A DNA stretch of 64,000 nucleotides from the NCBI RefSeq assembly GCF_000716435.1, contig NZ_JNWO01000035.1, positions 1 to 64,000 of the forward strand, in the 5' to 3' direction. Both the position numbers and the translations under genes were made by a program. This DNA is from Streptomyces xylophagus (GTDB lineage Bacteria > Actinomycetota > Actinomycetes > Streptomycetales > Streptomycetaceae). Below, in pieces: positions 38,652-47,191 of this stretch; position 1 is the stretch's first letter; every line of letters begins with the position of its first letter. The notes beneath the pieces are model-generated. The model was not told the DNA's origin, searched no databases, and worked only from the letters and a program-made list of their open reading frames with translations.

Positions 38652-40805
38652 CTACGCCGCGTGCCTCCCACCCCCGCGCCGGCCGCCACCCCGCGTGCGC
38701 CTGCTCGCCGGGACCAACAGGCCGCCCAGCAGGCCGAGTCCGAGTGCGTACGGCCACCAGCCGAAGGCGTCACTGCGGGCGGTGTTCGCCGTGCGGGCCT
38801 CGGTGACCGTCGTCCCGGACGTCGACTTGGGGCGGGCGCTGGGGGAGGGGCTGCTCGCGGTGACGGCGGTCAGTGTGACGTCGTTGCCGTCGCCGCCCCG
38901 GTAGCTGATGCGGTACGTCGTGTCGGCGAGCTTGAGCTTGGTGCCCTCGCGAAGTCCCTTGAACGCGCCCGTTGTTGAGCCCTTGCCCGTGTGGTCGAGG
39001 ATCGTGATGGTTCGCGCGGGGTGCGTCCCGGCGGCCGAGAGGTCCAGGTCGCCCGCGAGGCCGACCTTGCCCGCCACCTTCAACGGCTTGGCGCCCAGGA
39101 CCAGTTCGCCCTTCGCGCTCTGCGTGTAGTTCCCGGTGACGGTGAGGCCGCCCGCGATCACACCGTCGTTGGTCACCGAACCCTTCACCGTGCCCGAGCC
39201 GGTGAGCGCGGTGCCCACCTGCAGCCCCGGCGTCCCCACGTCCAACCGTGCGCCCGCCGAGGTGAGCCGGATCGCCTTGCTGTGGGCGAGAGTTGCCCCC
39301 GACCTGAGTGCCAGCGTGCCCTTGGAGACCGTCGTCGCCCCCGTGTACGTCACCGCCGTGCCCGTCAGTGTCGTCGTCGCGGCGCCGGACTGGACGAGGG
39401 AGCCCTTGCCGCCGAGATGCGACAGTTGGATGCCGAGTGCCACATTCCGCAGCACCAGGGTCCCGTCGTCGACGATCCGCCGCACCTCCGTGCCGGTCAG
39501 CAGCCCGCCGTCACCGCCCCGCTGCCCGGACCCCAGCCGCAGCACCGCCCCCCTCTCCACGGTCGTCGACCCGTCGTAGTACTGCGGCGCCGCGAAGGTC
39601 ACGTCGTTCCCGCGCGTCCCCGCGACGACGATGTCCCCGGCACCGGGCGCGGCCAGCGTGTCGTGGTACCGGCCGCCGCCGATCGGCGCGCCCAGGGTGA
39701 CCGGACCGTCGTAGTCGAAGGTCAGCCTGGACCGGACCCCGCTCGCCGCGTGGAGGTTGATGTAGACGGTGTCCTTGGTGCCCGGCATGAAGATGCGGTG
39801 GGTGGTGCCGTCGCCCCACTGGACGTTCGCGCCCTCGATGTTGGTGCCGCGCTTGTTCAACTGGTGGGGGATGGCACGCCAGTTGAGACTCGAGTCGCTG
39901 AGCGACGGGTTGGTGTCGCCGCCCTGGTCGCTGTAGCTGTACTGGCCCGTGAGGACGACCTTGCTGCCCGGCCGGGAGTGGACGTTGACGTCGCTGCCGT
40001 ACTCGCGCTGGTAGAAGTTCTGGCGCAGGGTGATCGTCTGGTACAGCGGGGTGTCGATGATCCAGGAGCCCTGGTTGAGGATCGCGCGGGCGTTGGGCAG
40101 CGCGACCGGGTACTCGGGGCGGCCGACCGCCATGCCCGTGCCGTTGTCAATCACCCCTGAGAACGGGTGAGTTCCGGCGAGGTCGAGGGTGCCCCACATG
40201 TTGCGGGGCTGGGTGACCAGGCCCGAGCCGCTGATGGTGCCGATGTTGAAGGTGCGGGTCAGGGAGAGGCGCAGGGTGCCGTCGACGCGGACGTTCAACT
40301 CGTTGAGCTGGTAGCCGGGTGTGCTGTAGGGGAAGTGACCGATCAGGCCGGTGCCACCACCCGTGCCGTACTGGAGAGTTGTGCCGCTCGCGACCGTGAT
40401 CGCGGGCGGGTCCGGGTTGCTGACGGTGGTGTACGGGTGGTTGCCGCCCTGGGTGGTCACCTTCTGCCGCTGCCGGGCCGCCGGGAGCGTGAAGTCGCTG
40501 TCCTTGGTGAGGATCAGCGTGCCGCCGCCGCGCACGGTCAGCGTGCCCTGGCCGCGGAACACCCCGTCGTACGTCGTCGTCCCGGCCGGCACGGTGACCA
40601 CCGTGTCGCCGGTCAGCGTGACGTCCCGGTTCGCGAGGACGTCGGCGGTCGCGTCACGGGCGCCGGCGGCCGAGGCCGGGGAACTGCCGACCAGGAGAGC
40701 GACGGTCGCGAGGGCGCCTACGGCTGCTGCTGTCTTGCGGGAATGGCTGCGCACGTCACTGGAGACGGGCGTCGGCGACGGCGATAACAGAAATCTCGCG
40801 TCCAT
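38652..40805 (-). CDS. Autotransporter-passenger-like beta-helix surface protein with C-terminal anchor
   Basis: About 717 residues. A signal peptide (AAAVGALATVALLVGSSPASA) leads into a long beta-solenoid built of repeats such as VFRGQGTLTVRGGGTLILT, YDGSTTVERGAVLRLGSGQRG and TYTGATTVSKGTLALRSGATL, the autotransporter-associated 'G-x-S/T-T' pattern. A Ser/Pro/Thr-rich linker is followed by a C-terminal helix (WWPYALGLGLLGGLLVPA) and a positive tail, so it is held on the cell surface without a sortase motif. The start is uncertain: the ATG at 40805 has no good ribosome site and a GTG at about VRSHSRK is possible. Confidence 0.75.
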   Translation of the reverse strand: MDARFLLSPSPTPVSSDVRSHSRKTAAAVGALATVALLVGSSPASAAGARDATADVLANRDVTLTGDTVVTVPAGTTTYDGVFRGQGTLTVRGGGTLILTKDSDFTLPAARQRQKVTTQGGNHPYTTVSNPDPPAITVASGTTLQYGTGGGTGLIGHFPYSTPGYQLNELNVRVDGTLRLSLTRTFNIGTISGSGLVTQPRNMWGTLDLAGTHPFSGVIDNGTGMAVGRPEYPVALPNARAILNQGSWIIDTPLYQTITLRQNFYQREYGSDVNVHSRPGSKVVLTGQYSYSDQGGDTNPSLSDSSLNWRAIPHQLNKRGTNIEGANVQWGDGTTHRIFMPGTKDTVYINLHAASGVRSRLTFDYDGPVTLGAPIGGGRYHDTLAAPGAGDIVVAGTRGNDVTFAAPQYYDGSTTVERGAVLRLGSGQRGGDGGLLTGTEVRRIVDDGTLVLRNVALGIQLSHLGGKGSLVQSGAATTTLTGTAVTYTGATTVSKGTLALRSGATLAHSKAIRLTSAGARLDVGTPGLQVGTALTGSGTVKGSVTNDGVIAGGLTVTGNYTQSAKGELVLGAKPLKVAGKVGLAGDLDLSAAGTHPARTITILDHTGKGSTTGAFKGLREGTKLKLADTTYRISYRGGDGNDVTLTAVTASSPSPSARPKSTSGTTVTEARTANTARSDAFGWWPYALGLGLLGGLLVPASRRTRGGGRRGGGRHAA

Positions 40806-40962
40806 CTTTGTCACGCGCGACCCGTTGACCTTCCCGTAACACACCCTTACCTTTTCGGCGTTCGTAATGACAGATGGCGTACGAAATCCCGAACCGCTTC
40901 CCGAGTTGTACCTCGAACCCCCCACTGTTTCCTGTTCTCCCCCCAGCTCCGAGAGGCGTCAG

Positions 40963-42375
40963 ATGAGACGTGTGTACGCAATCCTCGTCGCCCTGTGCTG
41001 TGTGCTCGCCGCGGCACTGGTGACCGCGGGACCGGCCCAGGCGGCGGCGCAGACCATCACCAACGGCACGCAGTTCACGGACACTTCGGGCAACGCCGTG
41101 CACGCGCACGGCGGCGGGGTGATCAAGGTCGGCAGCTACTACTACTGGTTCGGCGAGGACCGCAACTCCGACAACACCTTCAAGTACGTGGACGCCTACC
41201 GCTCCACCGACCTGAAGAACTGGGAGTTCCGCAACCACGTCCTGACCCAGTCCAGCGCCTCCGAGCTGGCCACCGCCTACATCGAGCGGCCGAAGGTCAT
41301 CTACAACGCGTCCACCGGCCAGTTCGTGATGTGGATGCACAAGGAGAACGGCGTCGACTACAGCGAGGCGAAGGCCGCCGTCGCCGTCTCCTCGACCGTG
41401 GACGGCAGTTACACCTACCAGGGCAGCTTCCAGCCGCTCGGCGACAACATGTCCCGGGACATCACCACGTTCGTCGACACCGACGGCACCGCCTACATGG
41501 TCTCCGCCGCCAACGAGAACTACGACCTGCACATCTACAAGCTCACCGCCGACTACACCGCCATCGACAGCCTGGTCGCCAACCCCTGGGTCGGCGGACA
41601 CCGCGAGGCACCGGCCCTCTTCAAGCGCAACGGCGTCTACTTCATGCTGACTTCGGCCGCCACCGGCTGGAGCGCCAACCAGCAGCAGTACGCCACCGCC
41701 ACCAGCATCACCGGCCCCTGGACGGCCTTCACGAACGTCGGCGACTCGACGGCATACAACTCGCAGACGGCGTACGTCCTCCCGATCACGGGGACTTCGG
41801 GCACCTCGTACCTCTACATGGGCGACCGCTGGGGCAACTCCTTCGGCGGCACCGTCAACGACTCCCGTTACGTCTGGCTGCCGTTGACCTTCCCCACCAC
41901 GACCTCGATGTCCATGGCGTCCTGGTACCCGGAGGTGTCGATCGACACGGCCGCCGGCACGATCACCGGGACGAGCGCGACCTACAACACGCTCATCGCC
42001 CGGAACAGCGGCAAGTGCGCGGACGTGCCCAACCAGTCGCTGTGGCAGGGCATCGCGATCAGCCAGTACACCTGCAACAGCGGCACCAACCAGAAGTGGT
42101 GGTTCAAGGACCTCGGTACCGGCTACTACGAACTCATGGGCAGGGGCAGCTCGTTGTGCCTCCAGGAGAACTCCACCAACGTCACCCAGGAGAACTGCAC
42201 GGGTGCCACCACCCAGCAGTGGAGCCTGACCACGTCCGGCAGTTACGTCCTCGTGAAGGCCAGGACGAGCGGCGAGTGCCTGGATGTGTCCGGCGCGTCC
42301 ACCGCCAACTCCGCCGCGATCATCACCTACACGTGCAGCGGGGCGACCAACCAGCAGTGGACGCGCGGAACCTGA
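40963..42375 (+). CDS. Secreted exo-beta-1,3-galactanase, GH43 with CBM13
   Basis: 470 residues. A signal peptide ends near AQAAA. The GH43_24 domain (about 30-340) has HGGGVIKVGSYYYWFGED, ERPKVIYN, FVMWMH, SRDITTFVDTDGTAYM and REAPALFKRNGVYFMLTSAATGW, the pattern of galactan 1,3-beta-galactosidases. Residues 345-470 form a CBM13/ricin-type lectin with three QxW repeats (NQKWWF, TQQWSL, NQQWTR). This two-domain form fits the Streptomyces enzymes that strip arabinogalactan protein. GAGAGG is 6 bases before the ATG. It converges with the PL4 lyase across 7 bases. Confidence 0.9.
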   Translation: MRRVYAILVALCCVLAAALVTAGPAQAAAQTITNGTQFTDTSGNAVHAHGGGVIKVGSYYYWFGEDRNSDNTFKYVDAYRSTDLKNWEFRNHVLTQSSASELATAYIERPKVIYNASTGQFVMWMHKENGVDYSEAKAAVAVSSTVDGSYTYQGSFQPLGDNMSRDITTFVDTDGTAYMVSAANENYDLHIYKLTADYTAIDSLVANPWVGGHREAPALFKRNGVYFMLTSAATGWSANQQQYATATSITGPWTAFTNVGDSTAYNSQTAYVLPITGTSGTSYLYMGDRWGNSFGGTVNDSRYVWLPLTFPTTTSMSMASWYPEVSIDTAAGTITGTSATYNTLIARNSGKCADVPNQSLWQGIAISQYTCNSGTNQKWWFKDLGTGYYELMGRGSSLCLQENSTNVTQENCTGATTQQWSLTTSGSYVLVKARTSGECLDVSGASTANSAAIITYTCSGATNQQWTRGT

Positions 42376-42382
42376 CGTCACC

Positions 42383-44050
42383 TCAGGTCAGCAGATCGAT
42401 CGCGTCGATCGACGTGCCCGCGCTGAGATAGGCCGTCGTCCCCGAGCCGCTCGCCACATAGATCTTCAGCGTGTTGTACGCGCTCGCGTCCGTCAGCCAG
42501 GCGGACGCGGGCACGCTGTAGGTGAACGTGTTGTTGTTGCCCCGGTACGAGCCCACGGTCAGCGACCGCGTGCTCGGCTGGGTGGGCGGCGACGGGACGG
42601 CCGAGGTCCAGGTGTCGTTGACGACGACCTGCGGCCGGCCGTTCGCGTAGGCCGTCGTCACCCCGATGCGCAGGGTGTGTGCGGCGGCGAGCTGAGCGGC
42701 CGTCAGCTTGAAGTACACGATGATGCCGCTGTTGACGTCCTTCCAGAGATAGCAGGGGAACCCCGAGGTCTCCGTCCCGCTGCCGACGACGACGTTGCCG
42801 GTCCAGGACGCGGCTCTTACGTCTGAGGGATGCGCGTACGTCATCAGGTCCGCGTTCTTGAACCCGCTCGGCGAACCGTCCCAGTTGCCGATGCGCCAGA
42901 TCGCGCTCGCGTTGGACGGGTCGTTCGAGGAGGGGATCGCGATGCTGTTCAGCGTGGTCGTGCCGCCCGCCGTGACCGTCACCGACCCGGTGTAGACGGC
43001 GAGTTCACCCTTGAAGACGGTCAGCGTGTACGTCCCCGGCAGGATCCCGGTGATCGAGAAGTAGCCGTCCGAGGCCCGCGCCGAACCCCAGTACTGCGCG
43101 GCCGAGTTGGCGAGTCCGACCGTGTACGCGTAGGCCGTGTCGCGCCCGGTGATCCCGACGCCGGCGACCCGGCCCCGCGAACTCGCCGCCGTATAGCCCG
43201 AGATGCCGAGCGAATCGGCCCACGAGGTGGTGAGGTTGGCGTGGTAGAGCGAGGAGGAGGGTGCGCCGCCGTCCGTGAGCGCGATGACGTACGGGCCCTG
43301 GAGACCGAACCGCTGCGCCTCCGTCTGGTTCTCGCCGTAGTACAGGATCTCGTACAACCCGCCGCCGTCCGCGCTCTGGTGGCGCAGCAGCGAGCGGTAG
43401 AACGGGCCGCCGGACGCCTTCTCGTGGTTGCTGCGCACCACCCACAGGCCGACGCTGCCGGTGGTCCAGCCGACGTAGTCGTAGTCGACGACCCGGTTCT
43501 TCGAGTAGTGCTTGGAGCGGGTCTGGCCGTCGGACTTCGCGAAGACGTCGGCGGACTCGATGGTGGTCGGCGCGTAAGTGTAGGAATCCGGCTCGTCGTT
43601 GAGGAACAGGCCGGCCTTGACGCGGACGATGTAGCGGGTCGCGCTGACGGAGTCGTCGGCCTTGTTGGTCCACAGGTAGACGTTGTTCTCGCCGCTGCGG
43701 GCCGCGTAGTAGTGCTTCAGCGTGCCGTACGCGACGGAGATCAGGATCGTCGTGCCGGACTGCGCGATCGTCACGGTGGAGGTGCCGAGGCCGGACTCGA
43801 CGTGCGAGTTCTTGCCGCCGTAGCCCTGGTACTCGGTGCCCTTGTAGACCAGCGAGGTCAGGTCGCCGTTCGTCTTGCTGACCTTGAAGACCAGGCTGGC
43901 GCCGGTGTCGACGACGTAGTTCGAGCCGTCGTCGGTGTAGCCGAAGCTCGCGGCCGAGGCTGTCTCCGCGAGCGCCGCCGTACCGACTGCAGCCGCTGCG
44001 CCGAGGACGAAGGTGCGGCGGCGAACCGGTCTGTTCACGGAACCGGACAT
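42383..44050 (-). CDS. Secreted rhamnogalacturonan lyase, PL4 family
   Basis: A 555-residue enzyme with a twin-arginine-like signal (RPVRRRTFVLGAAAAVG, cleaved near ASA). The mature part follows the three-domain fungal/bacterial rhamnogalacturonan lyase: catalytic beta-sandwich (GSNYVVDTGASLVFKVS, GTEYQGYGGKNSHVESGLG, QTRSKHYSKN, SNHEKASGGPFYRSLLRHQ), an immunoglobulin-like domain (PGTYTLTVFKGELAVYTGSV) and a C-terminal carbohydrate-binding domain. It cleaves the backbone of pectic rhamnogalacturonan I by beta-elimination. AAGGAGG precedes the ATG. Inverted repeats in the shared upstream gap suggest joint control with the acetylesterase. Confidence 0.88.
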   Translation of the reverse strand: MSGSVNRPVRRRTFVLGAAAAVGTAALAETASAASFGYTDDGSNYVVDTGASLVFKVSKTNGDLTSLVYKGTEYQGYGGKNSHVESGLGTSTVTIAQSGTTILISVAYGTLKHYYAARSGENNVYLWTNKADDSVSATRYIVRVKAGLFLNDEPDSYTYAPTTIESADVFAKSDGQTRSKHYSKNRVVDYDYVGWTTGSVGLWVVRSNHEKASGGPFYRSLLRHQSADGGGLYEILYYGENQTEAQRFGLQGPYVIALTDGGAPSSSLYHANLTTSWADSLGISGYTAASSRGRVAGVGITGRDTAYAYTVGLANSAAQYWGSARASDGYFSITGILPGTYTLTVFKGELAVYTGSVTVTAGGTTTLNSIAIPSSNDPSNASAIWRIGNWDGSPSGFKNADLMTYAHPSDVRAASWTGNVVVGSGTETSGFPCYLWKDVNSGIIVYFKLTAAQLAAAHTLRIGVTTAYANGRPQVVVNDTWTSAVPSPPTQPSTRSLTVGSYRGNNNTFTYSVPASAWLTDASAYNTLKIYVASGSGTTAYLSAGTSIDAIDLLT

Positions 44051-44113
44051 GGGGGTGCCTCCTTCGGGAGGTGGGGGTGCGGGTGCTTTGGAGGGTGGCA
44101 GTTGAATCGATTT

Positions 44114-44131
44114 CGCGAAAGGGCTTTCGCG
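44114..44131. promoter_or_regulatory. Perfect inverted repeat CGCGAAAG-GG-CTTTCGCG
   Basis: 8-base arms with a 2-base centre in the divergent gap between the PL4 lyase and the acetylesterase, 64 bases upstream of the lyase ATG. It is placed to control either gene. Confidence 0.5.
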
Positions 44132-44172
44132 GCCTTGGAGTTGGCGATGACGTGAAATCTGACGCAGGTCTA

Positions 44173-44184
44173 GAAAGCGCTTGT
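44173..44184. promoter_or_regulatory. LacI-type operator core GAAAGCGCTTGT
   Basis: Contains the palindrome AAGCGCTT, as at 24998-25009, 54-65 bases upstream of the acetylesterase ATG. A LacI protein could bridge both loci. Confidence 0.4.
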
Positions 44185-44237
44185 CCGTAGCGGTACGGTC
44201 CACCGCCAGGCCTTGTCGTCGGACGGAGGAGCCGCGA

Positions 44238-45281
44238 ATGAGACGTTTCAACATCGCCCTGCTGGCCGCGATGACGCTGAGCACCGCCCTGTCGGCCGCA
44301 CCCGCACAGGCCCACGACCGCACGCCACCGCTCGGCATCGCCAACTGCACAGCGACCGCCTGCCACTTCGACGTCCCGCCCGGCACCTACGACGTCACGG
44401 TCCGCCTCGGCGGCGACTCGGCCGCGAGCACCGCCGTGACCGGCGAGACCCGGCGCTCCCTGCTCCCCGAGACGGCCACCGCCGCCGGCCGCACCGTGAC
44501 CCGCAGCTTCACCGTGAACGTCCGCACCCCCGAGGGCGAACCCACCGGCCCCGACGGCACCCCCGGCCTCGACCTCACCCTCGGCGGCACCGCCCCCGCA
44601 CTCGCCGACATCAGGGTCACGCCCGCCCGCCGCGCCCACCGGATCATCCTGATCGGCGACTCCACGGTCTGCGACCAACCGGGCGACCCGTATTCCGGCT
44701 GGGGCCAACAGCTCCCGCAGTTCCTGCGCAAGGGCGTCTCCGTCGCCAACTACGCCGATTCCGGGGAGAGTACGGTCACCTATTTGGCGAACCCCTTGCT
44801 CTGGGGGACGGTTCAGCCGCTGATCAACCCAGGTGACCTCGTCCTCGTCCAACTCGCCCACAACGACAAGACGACCGACGAGACGACGTATCGCGCGAAT
44901 TTGGAAACCCTCATAGCGGGTATCCGTGAGAAGGGCGGCCGTCCCGTCCTCGTGACACCGATCGTCCGACGCTGGTTCAATGCCGACGGCACACTGAACA
45001 ACAACACAGCGCTGCTGGTGAACGGACTCGGCGTGGATCTGCCGGGCGTCGTCCGGTCGGTGGCCGCCGCCGAGGGGGTAACGCTGATCGATCTCACGGC
45101 GCAGACCAAGACGCTGGTGGAGTCGCTGGGAGTGGAAGGCTCCAAGGCGATCTATCTCTACAACGAGAAGAAGGACAACACGCACACTTCCGTGCACGGT
45201 GCCACGGTGTACGCGGGCCTGGTCCGCGACGCACTCGTCGCCGGGCATCTGGTGCCGGAGGATCGGGTACGGGTGGGATGA
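44238..45281 (+). CDS. Secreted rhamnogalacturonan acetylesterase (SGNH hydrolase)
   Basis: A 347-residue exported esterase. A signal peptide ends at AQA; residues 30-130 form a beta-rich accessory domain resembling a carbohydrate-binding sandwich. The SGNH domain follows: IGDSTVCDQ with the nucleophile S142, the glycine block ADSGEST, QLAHND (block III Asn) and NTHTSVHGA with the catalytic Asp/His pair. This is the CE12 pattern of rhamnogalacturonan acetylesterase, which deacetylates the substrate of the PL4 lyase on the other side of the gap. GGAGGA is 7 bases before the ATG. Confidence 0.88.
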   Translation: MRRFNIALLAAMTLSTALSAAPAQAHDRTPPLGIANCTATACHFDVPPGTYDVTVRLGGDSAASTAVTGETRRSLLPETATAAGRTVTRSFTVNVRTPEGEPTGPDGTPGLDLTLGGTAPALADIRVTPARRAHRIILIGDSTVCDQPGDPYSGWGQQLPQFLRKGVSVANYADSGESTVTYLANPLLWGTVQPLINPGDLVLVQLAHNDKTTDETTYRANLETLIAGIREKGGRPVLVTPIVRRWFNADGTLNNNTALLVNGLGVDLPGVVRSVAAAEGVTLIDLTAQTKTLVESLGVEGSKAIYLYNEKKDNTHTSVHGATVYAGLVRDALVAGHLVPEDRVRVG

Positions 45282-45294
45282 GACCCGAAAGACC

Positions 45295-45330
45295 CCTGGG
45301 GCGTTCCGACCGGAACCGGGGCGCCCCAGG
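45295..45330 (+). terminator. Terminator after the acetylesterase
   Basis: Arms CCTGGGGCG (45295-45303) and CGCCCCAGG (45322-45330) pair perfectly, 14 bases after the stop. Confidence 0.7.
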
Positions 45331-45359
45331 TTCCACCCGCCGCGTGTGAGAGTGAGCCG

Positions 45360-47093
45360 ATGCAACTGCCCGCCGACGACCGTGAGTTGAGCCCCCGCAC
45401 CGGCTACACCCGCGCCCACTGGGAGACGGCCGCCGATGCCCTCCTCGCCGCGGTGGAGCCGTACGCGACGGAGGACCGCGCGCTCTACCACCTCCCGGGC
45501 GGCCGTGCGAGCTGGTCCGGCAGGCTCTCCGACGGCCTGGAGGGCTACGCCCGCACCCTGCTCCTTGCCGCCTTCCGCCGGGACGAGACGGCGCTCGAGC
45601 GCTACGCGGACGGCTTGGCGGCAGGCGTCGCGGGCGTCTGGCCGACGATCGAGGACCGCAGCCAGCCCCTGGTCGAGGCGGCCTCGATCGCCCTCGCACT
45701 GCGCCTGACCCGCCCGCTGCTCTGGGACCGCCTCGACGAGCCGGTACGGCACCGCGCGGCGGCCTGGCTCGGCGACGCGCTCACCGCCCAACCCTGGCCC
45801 TGCAACTGGGAGTTGTTCCCGGTCACGGTCGGCGGCTTCCTCCAGGAGATCGGATACGAGCCCGACGCCTCCCGCAAGGCGATCGACCGCGGCCTGGAGC
45901 GCATCGAGGAGTGGTATCTCGGCGACGGCTGGTACACCGACGGCGACGGCCGCAAGTTCGACTACTACAACGGCTGGGCGATGCACCTCTACCCGGTGCT
46001 GCACGCCTGGCTCGCCGACGACCCCCGCCTCCTCGACCTCTACGGCGGCCGCCTGGAACGCCATCTCGCCGACTACGCCCGCCTGTTCGGCGGCGACGGT
46101 GCGCCGATGCACCAGGGCCGGTCCCTCACGTATCGCTTCGCGACGACCGCTCCGCTGTGGCTCGGCGCACTGACGGGCCGTACGCCACTGTCGCCGGGGG
46201 AGACACGACGGCTGGCCTCCGGGGCGCTCCGCTATTTCCTCGACCGGGGCGCGGTGGACGACCGTGGACTGTTGAGTCTGGGCTGGCACGGCCCCGACGA
46301 GGCTGTCCTGCAGGGCTATTCGGGCCCCGCCTCCCCGTACTGGGCCAGCAAGGGTTTCCTGGGCCTGCTGCTCCCGCCGGACCACGAGGTGTGGACGGCG
46401 ACGGAGGAACCGGGCCCGGCGGAACGAGCGGACGCGGTCACGCCGATCGCCCCTGCCAACTGGCTGCTCCAGTCGACCAGTTCGGACGGCCTGGTCCGCC
46501 TCCACAACCACGGCAGCGAGGACGTCCGCTACGACCCGTACTACACGCGCCTGGCGTATTCCACGGCTACGGTGCCTTCGGCGTCGTACGACAACAGTGT
46601 GATCGTGGGCGGCGATGCGAGCCGGACGGGGATTGTGCCGTTGGGGGTGGGGGAGGGGTGGGTGGCCTCGCGGCATCGGACGGGTTCCGGCGGTGAGGTG
46701 ACGAGCGTCCTGCTGGCGCGTGGCGCGGTGGAGGTACGGGCGTTCCGCGTGACCGGGGTGGCAGAAGGGACGGCGATCCGGGTCACCGGCTGGGCGGCGG
46801 GTTCCGGTCTGCGCTCCGAACTCCTGCCTGTCGCGGGGCTGGTGGAGGTGAAGGCCGTACCGGGCGCCGTCGATGACGAACAGGCCGGTGCGGTCCGCGA
46901 GTTGACCGGCATCGTCGGCGCCGGGCCGGGCCTCTTCGTCGCGCTCGCCCGGCTCACCGCCGAGGCGGACACACCGCTGAGGGAAGCGGTCGCCGTCGAG
47001 GTGACCGGCCCGGACGCACTCGTCGTCCGCTGGCCGGACGGACATGTGCACGAAGTGCGGCTGGAAGCGGGCCAGTTCGCGGTCTCCTGCTGA
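45360..47093 (+). CDS. DUF2264 protein, putative glycosidase acting on pectin-derived sugars
   Basis: A 577-residue cytoplasmic protein with an (alpha/alpha)6 toroid N-terminal part: RAHWETAADALLAAVEPYA, GGRASWSGRLSDGLEGYARTLLLAAFR, WELFPVTVGGFLQEIG and FDYYNGWAMHLYPVLHAWL are DUF2264 signatures. The C-terminal 200 residues form a beta-sandwich. Related bacterial proteins are, from memory, classed as GH154 and cleave uronic-acid-containing glycosides, which suits its place after the rhamnogalacturonan genes. A terminator before it suggests its own promoter. Confidence 0.8.
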   Translation: MQLPADDRELSPRTGYTRAHWETAADALLAAVEPYATEDRALYHLPGGRASWSGRLSDGLEGYARTLLLAAFRRDETALERYADGLAAGVAGVWPTIEDRSQPLVEAASIALALRLTRPLLWDRLDEPVRHRAAAWLGDALTAQPWPCNWELFPVTVGGFLQEIGYEPDASRKAIDRGLERIEEWYLGDGWYTDGDGRKFDYYNGWAMHLYPVLHAWLADDPRLLDLYGGRLERHLADYARLFGGDGAPMHQGRSLTYRFATTAPLWLGALTGRTPLSPGETRRLASGALRYFLDRGAVDDRGLLSLGWHGPDEAVLQGYSGPASPYWASKGFLGLLLPPDHEVWTATEEPGPAERADAVTPIAPANWLLQSTSSDGLVRLHNHGSEDVRYDPYYTRLAYSTATVPSASYDNSVIVGGDASRTGIVPLGVGEGWVASRHRTGSGGEVTSVLLARGAVEVRAFRVTGVAEGTAIRVTGWAAGSGLRSELLPVAGLVEVKAVPGAVDDEQAGAVRELTGIVGAGPGLFVALARLTAEADTPLREAVAVEVTGPDALVVRWPDGHVHEVRLEAGQFAVSC

Positions 47094-47191
47094 ACAAAGC
47101 CCGGGAACAAGGCCGTTGGGCATGTGCCAAGGACGGTCCCGGAGCGTGACCGCGCCGCTACAGTGGACGGGAGTGCTGCGGGGGGCGAACG

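Noticed and set aside
43005..47123. Very long minus-strand reading frame of over 1300 codons
   Set aside because: It lies antisense to a lyase, an acetylesterase and a DUF2264 gene that all have domains and ribosome sites; its translation is Arg/Gly/Val-rich with no domain, the usual high-GC mirror frame.
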